This document shows positions 25,940 through 35,199 of a stretch of DNA of 64,000 nucleotides, piece by piece. The notes below the pieces were generated by a model, which searched no databases, was not told the origin of the DNA, and saw only the letters and a list, made by a program, of their open reading frames with translations. This DNA is from Niallia nealsonii. GTDB taxonomy: Bacteria; Bacillota; Bacilli; Bacillales; Cytobacillaceae. Position numbers and translations under genes: made by a program. The stretch is taken from the NCBI RefSeq assembly GCF_002835805.1, contig NZ_PISE01000030.1:1-64000 (forward strand), read 5' to 3'. Position 1 is the first letter of the stretch; each line of letters starts with the position of its first letter.

Positions 25940-26764
25940 TTGATAAAAAAAATATCGACTGTTCTATTAACTTTTATCATGATGCTAACGATTCTAACAC
26001 CTGTATCTGCTGAAAAAGAAAAAAAGAAACAAGTGGATAAAGAAAAGTCCCATCTAGTTGTTATTCCAAACTCGGTAACCAATATAGCAAAAGAGAATAC
26101 GTATCCAAATCCGGCGCAAGATATGCCAAAACTGCAGCCGAGTGAATTAACACAGGAGCTGATTAATTCATCCAAAGTAAAAATTGAAAATCCTGATTTA
26201 ATTCGCATGCTAAATGAAAGTACAGTAAATAGCACACCTTTTGCTCTTGGATATAAAGCTATTGTATATTTAGGACAATGGCCTCTTAATTATGAATCGA
26301 CTGAAACAGCTCCAAACTGGGAATATCAAAAAATCAATACAAATTTTTATGATAATAGAGGGGGAAAAGCGCCTTATCAAATTCATTATGCACAAGAGGT
26401 GCAAAAGATTGTTCGAGGCGGTTTAACAGCGAAAATTCCAAGTGCGGAAGAAGTAAAAAAAATGATGCTAGTAAAAGCGACACAAAATTCTGGATTATCT
26501 CTAGGGTTTGAAACAGTGATTGGAATTGGAACGAAAAAAGACCATGTCTATAATATTCCAGCAAAAAAACTTGGTTATTTGTATGGATATGCACCGGCAG
26601 TAAATGAAAAAGGGAAAGTAACCTATGGGGAAGTTTATTTGATGCTAAAAGGCAGCAAAAAGACAATAGTTGTTAAAAATGTGACATCACAAGGCATTGG
26701 AGCATGGATTCCAGTCCAAGATCACGTATCATTTGGTTTTATAGCGAGCGATAAACCGAGATAA
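25940..26764 (+). CDS. yfkD: Secreted protein YfkD
   Basis: The protein is 274 aa. A signal peptide (KKISTVLLTFIMMLTILTPVSA) is followed by a globular extracellular domain. It is in the YfkD position between chaA and yfkAB. The start is TTG at 25940, with GAAGGGAG 8 nt before it; the longer TTG frame has no ribosome site. There is no enzymatic motif. The function is unknown. Confidence 0.85.
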   Translation: MIKKISTVLLTFIMMLTILTPVSAEKEKKKQVDKEKSHLVVIPNSVTNIAKENTYPNPAQDMPKLQPSELTQELINSSKVKIENPDLIRMLNESTVNSTPFALGYKAIVYLGQWPLNYESTETAPNWEYQKINTNFYDNRGGKAPYQIHYAQEVQKIVRGGLTAKIPSAEEVKKMMLVKATQNSGLSLGFETVIGIGTKKDHVYNIPAKKLGYLYGYAPAVNEKGKVTYGEVYLMLKGSKKTIVVKNVTSQGIGAWIPVQDHVSFGFIASDKPR

Positions 26765-26771
26765 TAGAAAA

Positions 26772-26800
26772 AATGGATGCAATTTTTATTTGCATCCATT
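26772..26800. repeat. Terminator hairpin, first of two identical 29-bp copies
   Basis: ATGGATGCAA and TTGCATCCAT form a 10-bp stem; the copy is identical to 26959-26987. The first copy has lost its T-tract (GAGGCTG follows). Confidence 0.85.
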
Positions 26801-26958
26801 GAGGCTGTTGACAAACGCTCGCTTTCTTCGTTATTCGCCTTGCTCGGATGCTCATTACCTACCTGGTAACTCCGCTCCTCCCAAGGCTTCACTCCTCCAA
26901 AGACAAACGTTTTCGATCAGCCTGAAAAGTTAGTAAAATAAGCTTTTTCTACACTCTG
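26801..26958. mobile_element. 158-bp insert between duplicated terminators
   Basis: It is more GC-rich than its surroundings and has no open frame. A core from 26803 to 26922 starts GGCTGTTGACAAACG and ends GATCAGCC, so the ends form an imperfect inverted repeat with GGCTG/CAGCC tips like the other small elements here. It is flanked by a 29-bp direct repeat of the terminator. Confidence 0.5.
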
Positions 26959-26987
26959 AATGGATGCAATTTTTATTTGCATCCATT
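26959..26987. terminator. Bidirectional yfkD/yfkAB terminator, second 29-bp copy
   Basis: This is the same hairpin as 26772-26800 but with the T-run retained (ATTTTTTTT). It ends 4 bp before the stop of converging yfkAB. Confidence 0.85.
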
Positions 26988-26991
26988 TTTT

Positions 26992-28113
26992 TTATTTAGA
27001 AATAAGTGCTTTTCTTGTAGAAAAGTCTATATTTTGATAATAGCTGTTTTTTACCAATACATTGGGTCCTAAACATTGAACGCTTGGACAGTGGCAGTTA
27101 AGGGAAGATGCTAAATCTGTTTGCATCCATTTTTTGAAGATATCCTCTAATTGATCATGTTTAATATTTCCTAATGCCGGTGTATCGCCGAAGTCTGTCA
27201 CAATTACATCCCCTGTGAAAATATTAACATTTAAGCGAGAACGACCATCAGGATCATTCCGTACGGTCACATTTTTGCTGCTATATAAGCGACTTAAAAG
27301 ATTAAGATCTTCTTTTTTGCTGTTACATGGATAAAAAGGAAGTGTTCCAAAAAGCATCCATACATTTTCATCCCGAATATCTAAAAGATGGTTGATGCTT
27401 TCCCTAATCTCATCTAAGGATAAAGTTTCAAGTGTTGATGCAAAGTCAGAGGGATACATAGGATGTATTTCATGACGCTGACACTTCATTTCATCGACAA
27501 TTTGTCGGTGAATATGCTCCAAATAAGGAAGTGTTCGTTTGTTTAGCATTGTTTCTGCAGATACTACGACACCAGCTTCCACTAATGCACGACTGTTTGT
27601 AATAATATTTTGAAACAATTTTCCTCGCTGTTCATATGAAGGTTTTTTTGCCATCATCGCAAATCCCCGCTCCGCAAACTCCTCTTCTGTTCCCCAGTTA
27701 TGGGAAATATGAAGAACATCCAAATAAGGAATAACTGGTTCATAGCGATGCAAACTTAATGTTAAATTAGAGTTTAATTGGGTTTTAACACCGCGGCTAT
27801 GTGCATATTTAAATAGTGGCACAACATAATTTTCGACTGATTTTGTGCTCATCATTGGCTCTCCGCCAGTAATGCTGATAGAACGCAAATAAGGAATTTC
27901 TTCTAGGCGTTTAATTAATAAGTCGATAGGAAGCGCATTGGGATCCTTTGGCTGCAAGGTATAGCCAACTGCACAATGTTCACAGCGCATATTGCATAAA
28001 GTGGTAGTAGTAAATTCTATATTGGAAAGTGTCAACTTGCCATGCTGTTGTATATCCATATATGCTTCCCATGGATCTATTTTGGGGTTTATGGATGTTT
28101 TTTGAGAAATCAT
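26992..28113 (-). CDS. yfkAB: Radical SAM protein YfkAB
   Basis: The protein is 373 aa. The radical SAM cluster motif is CNMRCEHC (C40, C44, C47), with GGEPMMS as the SAM-binding GGE-type motif. A Cys-rich C-terminus (LNCHCPSVQC) suggests an auxiliary cluster. This is the fused YfkA/YfkB protein of Bacillus; the reaction is not known. AAGGAG is 7 nt from the ATG. It converges with yfkD. Confidence 0.92.
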   Translation of the reverse strand: MISQKTSINPKIDPWEAYMDIQQHGKLTLSNIEFTTTTLCNMRCEHCAVGYTLQPKDPNALPIDLLIKRLEEIPYLRSISITGGEPMMSTKSVENYVVPLFKYAHSRGVKTQLNSNLTLSLHRYEPVIPYLDVLHISHNWGTEEEFAERGFAMMAKKPSYEQRGKLFQNIITNSRALVEAGVVVSAETMLNKRTLPYLEHIHRQIVDEMKCQRHEIHPMYPSDFASTLETLSLDEIRESINHLLDIRDENVWMLFGTLPFYPCNSKKEDLNLLSRLYSSKNVTVRNDPDGRSRLNVNIFTGDVIVTDFGDTPALGNIKHDQLEDIFKKWMQTDLASSLNCHCPSVQCLGPNVLVKNSYYQNIDFSTRKALISK

Positions 28114-28185
28114 GATATTGCTCCTTCTTCATTAAAATCTTTAGTCATTATTGAGCGAAAACATCTTAATGTCAAACCCTTTTTT

Positions 28186-28210
28186 GTTTAAAATTTGTTC
28201 AGCAGGGAAA
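28186..28210 (+). promoter_or_regulatory. SigB promoter
   Basis: GTTTAA (28186-28191), 13 nt, GGGAAA (28205-28210): perfect -35 and a consensus-type -10, 36 bp upstream of the YtxH-like start. Confidence 0.7.
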
Positions 28211-28246
28211 AGAGTCAACAAGACTGAAAAAAGGGAGATGGCTCAT

Positions 28247-28732
28247 ATGTCTAATGAAAAACATAATAAATTAATGACTGGTATGGTAATAGGCGGACTT
28301 ATTGGTACTGCATTTTCTCTCCTCGATTCGACTACAAGGAAAAATGTTCTGGAAAAATTTCAACATATAAAAACTAACTCAGAAAAAATATTTTATGAAA
28401 TCAGAGAAAATCCAAAAGAAGCAAAAGAACAAATCAGTGAAAAACTGCATTACGCCCAAGCCGTAGTAAAAGATGCCTTCCGTGATGGACAGGCACTTTA
28501 TGAACAGATACAACGGACGGTCGTTGCAAGAACTAGTGATGTAAAGGAAATTACACAAGAAACATTAGATACACTGCAGCATTCAAAAGGTGAAATACAG
28601 GCGATTACAGGAAAGTTAAAAGAAGCAGGCACTACTGTGATGCCAACACTTGAAACAAATAAGCCTCAGAATGAAGAGAATTTGCCTGCTATTCAAGGAA
28701 ATCGTATGGTAAATATTCATCCCGTTCTTTAA
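28247..28732 (+). CDS. YtxH-like general stress protein
   Basis: The protein is 161 aa. It has one glycine-rich hydrophobic segment (GMVIGGLIGTAFSLLD, residues about 12-27) and a long helical tail with heptad-like spacing, the same layout as the protein at 18048. ATG at 28247 has GGGAG 9 nt upstream; the long frame includes the promoter and is not real. It is controlled by the SigB promoter at 28186. It is probably a membrane-associated stress protein. Confidence 0.75.
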   Translation: MSNEKHNKLMTGMVIGGLIGTAFSLLDSTTRKNVLEKFQHIKTNSEKIFYEIRENPKEAKEQISEKLHYAQAVVKDAFRDGQALYEQIQRTVVARTSDVKEITQETLDTLQHSKGEIQAITGKLKEAGTTVMPTLETNKPQNEENLPAIQGNRMVNIHPVL

Positions 28733-28951
28733 ATAGTTATGTTTGTAAAATGAATCTTATTAATAGTCTATCATAAATGATCACCACGATTGATAAATCA
28801 TGGTGATGTTTTTTGTCAGTAGAAAAAGTCACTTGCATGTGTAAAAATATCAAAAATGTGCAAACATATAAAGAGGAAAGAAGCGGGAGTACATTGCCGA
28901 AAACGAAAAAATTCGGTAGGATGTATATAGTAGTGAAGGGAGAGAAAAGTA

Positions 28952-29137
28952 TTGGGTAATTCTATTACAGGCAAAAATGAACAAGTAGACTTTTTAAAAA
29001 CAAGATTAAATATGTTTTTAGAAGTATTGGATGCGATCGATCCAGAAGAAGCAGAATTAGAAGATATTGATCGTTTAATTGAAATGATTGATGATATTGA
29101 ATTAAAATGCAATGAATTTAAACATAGAGATTTATAA
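28952..29137 (+). CDS. SE1561-family small acidic protein
   Basis: The protein is 61 aa, starting at TTG (MGNSITGKNEQVDFLKTRL) with GAAGGGAGAG upstream. It is a helical hairpin pattern with many Asp/Glu (DPEEAELEDIDRLIEMIDDI). It matches the conserved small family called SE1561 in staphylococci and probably yfjT in B. subtilis. The function is unknown. Confidence 0.75.
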   Translation: MGNSITGKNEQVDFLKTRLNMFLEVLDAIDPEEAELEDIDRLIEMIDDIELKCNEFKHRDL

Positions 29138-29148
29138 GAAGAAATAGA

Positions 29149-29170
29149 TCCCAGAGAAATCTGGGTTTTT
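29149..29170 (+). terminator. Terminator of the SE1561-family gene
   Basis: CCCAG and CTGGG form a stem around AGAAAT, followed by TTTTTATTTTT. The distal part of this T-tract is the target duplication of the adjoining element. Confidence 0.7.
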
Positions 29171-29176
29171 ATTTTT

Positions 29177-29306
29177 GGCTCTTTTCTAAAAGATTGTTGT
29201 TTTTAAATAGATTTTGTTCACTCAAATCGTTTATAAAGAAGCTGATTGGAGCGGAAATCAACTACTCTTTTTTGATTAATTAGCAATAAGGTTTATGAAA
29301 ACAGCC
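29177..29306. mobile_element. MITE-like element, core-deleted copy
   Basis: This 130-bp element has ends GGCTCTTTTC and GAAAACAGCC. It is flanked by TTATTTTT (29169-29176) and TTATGTTT (29307-29314), 7 of 8 identical. Its outer parts match the reverse complement of the full copies at 34114 and 43521, but the GC-rich core is missing between GATTGGAGCGGA and AAATCAAC. Confidence 0.8.
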
Positions 29307-29395
29307 TTATGTTTTTATTGGATAACGGAATAGATATAGTCCATTCTATTTAAAGAAAATAATTAAATTTTTAATAGGGAATATAGGGTTATTTT

Positions 29396-29411
29396 ATGAA
29401 AACGATTGCAT
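29396..29411. promoter_or_regulatory. cre site (CcpA operator) upstream of fumarase
   Basis: ATGAAAACGATTGCAT matches every defined position of the consensus WTGNAANCGNWNNCAW. It lies 125 bp before the start, so carbon catabolite control of the gene is likely. Confidence 0.7.
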
Positions 29412-29535
29412 ATCACTTCTCACATTTAAAGAAGAAGAGTATACTTTTTAGTGAAATGTTTTTTTGAATATTTAGGCAGATAGCAACAAAAATAAACGGT
29501 TTTAAGAGTAAGGGTTCTGAAGGGGGAAGAGCAAA

Positions 29536-31074
29536 ATGTATTTGGAAAACTTAAAGAAAAGTGTCTATCAATTGATTGTGGAAACTTCAACAAATCTTCC
29601 GAAAGATGTACGAAGAGCAATAAAAAAAGCAAAAGTATTAGAAAGTGCAGGTACACGCTCCGCAATGAGTTTAGCCACAATTACGCAAAATATCAGTATG
29701 GCGGACGAAGAAGTGTCTCCAATTTGCCAAGATACTGGCTTGCCGACATTTAAAATAAAAACACCGATCAAAACGAATCAGCTGGAAATAAAAGCAGCTA
29801 TTTACGAAGCAATGGAATTGGCAACGAAAAATGGAAAATTAAGACCGAATTCTGTAGATTCATTAACAGGTGAGAACAGCGGCAATAATTTAGGAGCAGG
29901 CACTCCTGTCATTAAATTTGAGCAGTGGGAAAAAGACTATATCGAATTAGCGCTGATCTTAAAAGGAGGCGGCTGTGAAAATAAAAATATTCAATATAGT
30001 CTTCCTTGTGAACTGGAAGGATTAGGAAGAGCAGGCCGGGATTTAGATGGCATCAGAAAATGCATTATGCACTCTGTTTATCAAGCACAGGGACAAGGTT
30101 GCAGTGCTGGTTTTATTGGTGTAGGCATTGGCGGCGACCGTTCGGCAGGCTATGATTTAGCGAAAGAACAGCTGTTTCGTTCGGTAGATGATACAAATCC
30201 AATTCCGGAACTTGCAGAACTGGAAGACTATATTTTAGAAAATGCGAATAAGCTTGGCATTGGAACAATGGGATTTGGCGGCGAAACGACCCTTTTAGGC
30301 TGCAAAATTGGTGTAATGAACAGAATTCCCGCAAGCTTTTTCGTATCTGTTGCCTATAATTGCTGGGCATTTCGCCGACTAGCAGTAAAAGTAAATACAG
30401 ATAGCGGTGAAATAGCAGAGTGGAAATATCAAGATGGAGAGAAGATAGATTTTAGCAAAGAGCAAAGGCAAGACCCATCTGTTGATAAAGAAGAGGTTAT
30501 TACACTCCAAGCTCCAATTAGCGAAGAAGAGATTCGCAAATTAAAAGTAGGTGATGTAGTACAAATTAATGGTCTGATGTATACAGGCCGGGATGCTATC
30601 CATAAATATCTAAGCACAAATGAAGCTCCTATTGATTTAAATGGCCAAATTATTTATCATTGTGGGCCGGTTATGCTAAAAGATGAAGATGGTACATGGC
30701 ATGTCAAAGCAGCAGGACCAACAACAAGCATCCGTGAAGAGCCATATCAAGGAGATATTATGAAAAAGTTTGGCATTCGCGCAGTAATCGGAAAAGGCGG
30801 TATGGGACCTAAAACATTAGAAGCATTAAAAGATTATGGAGGCGTCTATTTAAATGCGATTGGCGGTGCAGCTCAATATTATGCAGACTGCATTAAATCT
30901 GTAGAAGGCGTCGATTTGATGCAATTTGGGATTCCAGAAGCAATGTGGCATTTAAAAGTAGAAGGATTTAAAGCAGTTGTTACGATGGATTCACATGGAA
31001 ATTCCTTGCATAAAGATGTAGAGCAATCTTCTTTGGAAAAACTTGCTCAGTTCAAAGACCCAGTTTTCAAATAA
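29536..31074 (+). CDS. fumA: Fumarate hydratase, class I (iron-sulfur), fused alpha and beta domains
   Basis: The protein is 512 aa. The N-terminal fumarase alpha domain (1-280) has candidate 4Fe-4S ligands C64 (SPICQDTG), C189 (GQGCSAG) and C276 (AYNCWAF). The beta domain (about 325-500) has GRDAIHKY and GPTTS. It interconverts fumarate and malate and is oxygen-sensitive, unlike the class II FumC usual in B. subtilis. GAAGGGGGAAG precedes the ATG. It interrupts the yfk/yfj order, so it may have been gained or lost among relatives. Confidence 0.93.
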   Translation: MYLENLKKSVYQLIVETSTNLPKDVRRAIKKAKVLESAGTRSAMSLATITQNISMADEEVSPICQDTGLPTFKIKTPIKTNQLEIKAAIYEAMELATKNGKLRPNSVDSLTGENSGNNLGAGTPVIKFEQWEKDYIELALILKGGGCENKNIQYSLPCELEGLGRAGRDLDGIRKCIMHSVYQAQGQGCSAGFIGVGIGGDRSAGYDLAKEQLFRSVDDTNPIPELAELEDYILENANKLGIGTMGFGGETTLLGCKIGVMNRIPASFFVSVAYNCWAFRRLAVKVNTDSGEIAEWKYQDGEKIDFSKEQRQDPSVDKEEVITLQAPISEEEIRKLKVGDVVQINGLMYTGRDAIHKYLSTNEAPIDLNGQIIYHCGPVMLKDEDGTWHVKAAGPTTSIREEPYQGDIMKKFGIRAVIGKGGMGPKTLEALKDYGGVYLNAIGGAAQYYADCIKSVEGVDLMQFGIPEAMWHLKVEGFKAVVTMDSHGNSLHKDVEQSSLEKLAQFKDPVFK

Positions 31075-31083
31075 AAAAGATTC

Positions 31084-31115
31084 AAGCAGCGGCTAGATAG
31101 CGGCTGCTTTTTGTT
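31084..31115 (+). terminator. Terminator of fumA
   Basis: AAGCAGC and GCTGCTT form a stem with internal GC pairs, followed by TTTTG. Confidence 0.75.
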
Positions 31116-31185
31116 ATTAATATCCAAGCATCTTTTCCTTCTTAACACAAACAATAAGAAAAAAGCTGTATAAGGAGGATGAAAA

Positions 31186-31983
31186 GTGAAGCAGTTTGTT
31201 CAATATGCTTTTATATTATGTTTGCTTTTGGGAATCAATTTAACGCCAGTACATGCAGTGTCTAATCAGCCAATTCATTGGGGATTTAAAAAAGCGGTAA
31301 ATGAAGCGCCAGCAGAAGCCGGGAAAGAATTAGATGAGCTTTTGGAGAAATATGGAGCATATTATAAAGACAAAACAGATAAGAAGGTACTATATTTAAC
31401 ATTCGATAATGGCTATGAAAATGGCTATACTGGAAAAATACTTGATGTTTTAAAAAAGGAAAAAGTACCTGGAACGTTTTTTATTACTGGACATTATTTA
31501 AAAACAGCTCCCGATTTAGTAAAAAGAATGGCAAACGAAGGGCATATAATAGGGAATCATTCTTATCACCATCCAGATTTCACCCAAGTATCAGATGAAA
31601 AGCTAAAAAGCGAGCTCGAAAGTGTTGTTGCTGAAACTGAAAGTCTAACAGGGAAAAAGGGCATGACTTATTTGCGTCCGCCACGAGGGATTTTTAGTGA
31701 AAGAACATTAAAATTAGCAAAAGAAATGGGCTATACACAAGTATTCTGGTCACTCGCTTTTGTGGACTGGAAAACGGATCAGCAAAAGGGCTGGAAGTAC
31801 AGCTATGATAATATTATGGCGCAGGTTCATCCTGGTTGTATTCTCCTTTTGCACACAGTTTCTAAAGATAATGCAGATGCACTGGAACAAGCAATTAAAG
31901 ACCTAAAGAAACGAGGCTATATTTTTAAAAGTTTGGATGATATCAGTGTGAAGCGAGAAATGGATGAAGGAATTATAAATTAG
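31186..31983 (+). CDS. pdaA: Delta-lactam-biosynthetic de-N-acetylase PdaA
   Basis: The protein is 265 aa with a signal peptide ending near VHA. The NodB domain has TFDNGYENG (D74) and the metal histidines in GNHSYHHPD (H125, H129), plus LRPPRG and LLLHTVS. TFDNGYENGYT is specific for PdaA, which deacetylates muramic acid in the spore cortex as a step to muramic delta-lactam. The start is GTG with AAGGAGG 7 nt upstream. The position agrees with yfjS in B. subtilis. Confidence 0.94.
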   Translation: MKQFVQYAFILCLLLGINLTPVHAVSNQPIHWGFKKAVNEAPAEAGKELDELLEKYGAYYKDKTDKKVLYLTFDNGYENGYTGKILDVLKKEKVPGTFFITGHYLKTAPDLVKRMANEGHIIGNHSYHHPDFTQVSDEKLKSELESVVAETESLTGKKGMTYLRPPRGIFSERTLKLAKEMGYTQVFWSLAFVDWKTDQQKGWKYSYDNIMAQVHPGCILLLHTVSKDNADALEQAIKDLKKRGYIFKSLDDISVKREMDEGIIN

Positions 31984-32265
31984 GATTAAAGTGAAGCGGA
32001 CTTAGTATAGACTAGGTCTGTTTTTTTATGGTGTATATGCTTCGAATTTTGTCGAAAAATAGCTAATTTGGGGAAAAATGAAGCAAAAGCCGTGAAAAGT
32101 GCAGACTAATCGATAAAAATTGCAACAAAAGGAGCAAAATGGAGCCTATATTATTTTACTTTTTACCTATACTGGATATTAGGGGAAAGAAGTATTAGTA
32201 TTAATAGGATAGTGTTATGATGAAAAAATAATAAAATATTTATAGATAAATGTGGGAGTAAATAA

Positions 32266-33663
32266 ATGAAAGATAATAAACAAACAAATTCAGTAAAATT
32301 AACGCAAGGGCAAACCTTTCCGTTGACAATAAAACGTTTAGGAATTAATGGAGAAGGTGTAGGCTACTTTAAACGCCAAGTGGTATTTGTTCCTGGTGCC
32401 CTTCCTGGTGAAGAAGTGGTTGTAGAAGCAACAAAAGTGCAGCCGAAATTCTCAGAAGGAAAAGTGAAGAAAATCCGTAAATCCTCTCCTTTCCGTGTAA
32501 AAGCCCCGTGCCCAATTTATGAACAGTGCGGCGGATGTCAGCTGCAGCATTTAGCATATGATCAGCAGCTTAAGGAAAAAAGAGATATTGTTCTTCAGTC
32601 ATTAGAAAGACATACAAAGCTGAACGTAGAGAAACTAGATATTCGGTCAACAATAGGTATGGAAGAGCCATGGAAGTATCGCAATAAAAGCCAATTTCAA
32701 ATCGGCCAGCAAAAAAATGGGAAAATCATTGCAGGACTATATGGAATAGATTCCCATCAGCTTGTTCCTGTACAAAATTGTATGGTCCAGCATCCGTTAA
32801 CAAATAAAGTATCAGAAGAAGTAAGAAAAATATTAGAAGCGCTGAACGTTCCTATCTATAATGAACGAACACAAAAAGGTATTGTCCGCACGATTGTTAC
32901 CCGGGCAGGTTTTCAATCAGGCGAAGTGCAAGTAGTGTTAGTTACAACACAAAAAGAAGTGCCACGTAAAAAATTGATTATGGCGGAAATTCAAAAAAGG
33001 CTGCCTGAAGTCAAATCATTGGTGCAAAATATTAACGGCAATAAAACATCACTTATTTTTGGCGAAAAAACATTGCATTTAAGCGGAGAAGAAGTGATTC
33101 AAGAAACATTAGGAGACTTAAACTTCGAATTATCGGCACGAGCATTTTTTCAATTAAACCCTATTCAAACGGTGAAATTATATGATGAAGTAAAAAAAGC
33201 GGCAAATTTAACAGGCAAAGAAAAAATTGCCGATGCTTACTGTGGTGTTGGAACCATTGGTTTATGGCTGGCAGATGGCGCGAGTGAAGTCCGCGGGATG
33301 GATACAATCGAAGCAGCGGTAATAGATGCACAACAAAATGCCGCCCGCCACAATATTAAAAATGCCACATATGTTACAGGGACTGCAGAACATTGGCTGC
33401 CAAAATGGGTAGAAGAAGGATGGAGGCCAGATGTTGTTGTGGTAGATCCTCCAAGAACAGGTTGTGATCGCAAACTGCTGGATGCCATCCAAAAAGTAAA
33501 GCCAAAAAAGTTTGTTTATGTATCATGCAACCCATCCACACTTGCTAAAGATATCGATTATTTGGCGAAGGATTATAAAGTGGAGTACATTCAGCCTGTA
33601 GATATGTTTCCACATACAGCACATGTGGAGTGTGTAGTGCAGATGACGTTGAAGAAGTCTTAA
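32266..33663 (+). CDS. TrmA/RlmD-family RNA (uracil-C5) methyltransferase, YfjO type
   Basis: The protein is 465 aa. It has an N-terminal TRAM domain (about 15-75), an iron-sulfur motif [10 protein letters not shown] (C82, C88, C91 and a later Cys), and a SAM-binding fold with [15 protein letters not shown] and DPPRTGC. The catalytic Cys is in [13 protein letters not shown] (about C422). It methylates U to m5U in rRNA; the synteny indicates YfjO, the paralogue of RlmCD. Its exact target base is not settled by sequence. Confidence 0.93.
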   Translation: MKDNKQTNSVKLTQGQTFPLTIKRLGINGEGVGYFKRQVVFVPGALPGEEVVVEATKVQPKFSEGKVKKIRKSSPFRVKAPCPIYEQCGGCQLQHLAYDQQLKEKRDIVLQSLERHTKLNVEKLDIRSTIGMEEPWKYRNKSQFQIGQQKNGKIIAGLYGIDSHQLVPVQNCMVQHPLTNKVSEEVRKILEALNVPIYNERTQKGIVRTIVTRAGFQSGEVQVVLVTTQKEVPRKKLIMAEIQKRLPEVKSLVQNINGNKTSLIFGEKTLHLSGEEVIQETLGDLNFELSARAFFQLNPIQTVKLYDEVKKAANLTGKEKIADAYCGVGTIGLWLADGASEVRGMDTIEAAVIDAQQNAARHNIKNATYVTGTAEHWLPKWVEEGWRPDVVVVDPPRTGCDRKLLDAIQKVKPKKFVYVSCNPSTLAKDIDYLAKDYKVEYIQPVDMFPHTAHVECVVQMTLKKS

Positions 33664-33681
33664 ACAAATAATTGCTAAACC

Positions 33682-33725
33682 AACCCTAATTTCGTAAAAA
33701 ACTTTTGCGAATTGGGGTTTTTTAT
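33682..33725 (+). terminator. Terminator of the methyltransferase gene
   Basis: AACCCTAATTTCG pairs with CGAATTGGGGTT across a 13-nt loop, followed by TTTTTT. Confidence 0.8.
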
Positions 33726-34105
33726 TCGAAGTCATGTCCAAGGTGTTTTTTTCTCCAATTCGTTTAAATAACATTCTAAGTGAGAAAAGAAATAGGAGCA
33801 TGAAAAAAGGAGGGATGCTTATTCAGCGATTATTGGAATGAGTGTGATGTTTTGTTTAGTTTAGTTGTTTGTTCCTGTAAATAAGCTAGCAGCTTGAACA
33901 CATATTTGAATTAGAGTAAATAGGGAACTGTTTTGGTGATAATTAGAAATCATTATACTCCAATCCAATTTGGCAGTATATTTTATAGGATTAGATTAAT
34001 TGAAAAAAGAAATCGAGTCTTTTTTCTTGTATAATGAAAGAAGATTCAATAATGGAAAGATAAATATTATATAGAATAGCTAATTATATTTATATAAAAA
34101 ATTCA
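33726..34105. other. Intergenic region, 380 bp
   Basis: It holds no convincing frame. A ribosome-site-like AAAGGAGGGATG at 33806-33817 leads only to short stops. The right half is AT-rich and ends at the target duplication of the following element. Confidence 0.35.
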
Positions 34106-34113
34106 TTTATTAA

Positions 34114-34345
34114 GGCTGTTTTAGTAAACTTTTTTGCGATTGATTCAGCATTGGGGAAGGTTGATTTCCGCTTCAGGATGCTCGCTTTCCGTGGGGCGGG
34201 CGGTGAGCCTCCTCGTCGCACAGCGACTGTGGGATCTCATCTGTCCCGCTACTCCCACAGGAGTCTTACACCTTTCGCTCCAATCAATTTAACTAGGTTT
34301 TGTTTAAAAAACTAGTCAAAACCAACAAGCTTTTAGAAAGGAGCC
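34114..34345. mobile_element. MITE-like element, full copy 1 (232 bp)
   Basis: The ends are GGCTGTTTTA and GAAAGGAGCC, with exact 8-bp flanks TTTATTAA at 34106-34113 and 34346-34353. A GC-rich core of about 120 bp contains TTTCCGTGGGGCGGGCGG and GGTGAGCCTCCTCG, with internal complementarity. No coding frame is present. The core type is one I recall as recurrent in Bacillaceae genomes. Confidence 0.85.
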
Positions 34346-34429
34346 TTTATTAAAATAGATGCCTTTTTATGATGACATTTAAGTTTGTCTTTTCAGTTAT
34401 CATAATTTTTGTATTAATGAGGGTGAAAA

Positions 34430-35041
34430 ATGAAAAAGAAAAGAAAAGCAGCAGTCAACATTCTTTTCATAATAGTCATAGTTTTATATGGTGGATACTT
34501 ATTGACAGAAAATACACTGAAACAAAATAATGAAAAGAGATTGATAAAATACTTGCCGATCATTTCAAGTGAATTGGAAGAAAATGATTTAAGTGCAGAT
34601 GAGTTCTCTCCTGTTTTATTAGCCATTATGGATCAAGAAAGCCATGGAAAAGGGAATGATCCGATGCAATCATCTGAATCTGCCGGTTTAAAAAGAAATG
34701 AAATTGATAACCCTTATGAAAGTATAAAGCAGGGCGTTTTTCATTTTTCTGAAATGTATAAGTATGGAAATAGACTAGGAGTTGACTTGGAAACAATTAT
34801 ACAAAGTTATAATATGGGGCCAGGATATATTGAGTTTATAGCAAATAATAAATCAGCGCATAGTGAAAAATCAGCCAAAACTTATTCTGAATATATGGTG
34901 GAAAAATCTCCATCAATTTATACTTGTAATCATGATAAATTGAATTTTCGATATCCTTACTGTTATGGTGACTATACTTATGCTGAAAAGGTAACTGCAA
35001 AATTAGATGCAATGGATAATATTATTGAAAATAATTTATAG
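34430..35041 (+). CDS. Membrane-anchored lysozyme-like (transglycosylase-fold) protein
   Basis: The protein is 203 aa. An N-terminal membrane anchor (residues about 8-26) precedes a lysozyme-like domain with the catalytic Glu in LLAIMDQESHG and IIQSYNMGPGYI, as in the N-terminal part of CwlT and the pneumococcal Pmp/PvaA family. It should cut glycan strands outside the membrane. The ATG is preceded by GAGGGTG. The first 60 bases of the plausible promoter region adjoin the end of the MITE copy at 34345. It is monocistronic. Confidence 0.85.
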   Translation: MKKKRKAAVNILFIIVIVLYGGYLLTENTLKQNNEKRLIKYLPIISSELEENDLSADEFSPVLLAIMDQESHGKGNDPMQSSESAGLKRNEIDNPYESIKQGVFHFSEMYKYGNRLGVDLETIIQSYNMGPGYIEFIANNKSAHSEKSAKTYSEYMVEKSPSIYTCNHDKLNFRYPYCYGDYTYAEKVTAKLDAMDNIIENNL

Positions 35042-35156
35042 AATTCTTAAGCCATTAAAATTGCGAGTTGCAATGGAGAGCTATGCAGGAAATCTGAATA
35101 GGGAAGAATGCAGACATAGTTTGTCTATTTTATGAATTAGGAAAAGAGATAAAAAA

Positions 35157-35195
35157 GGGTATCTTACCTTGCAGCATGTAAGATACTCTCTTTTT
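35157..35195. terminator. Terminator of the glycan synthase gene
   Basis: An 11-bp perfect stem (GGGTATCTTAC with GTAAGATAC plus flanks) has a minus-strand U-run and a T-rich + side, so it works in both directions. Confidence 0.85.
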
Positions 35196-35199
35196 AATT

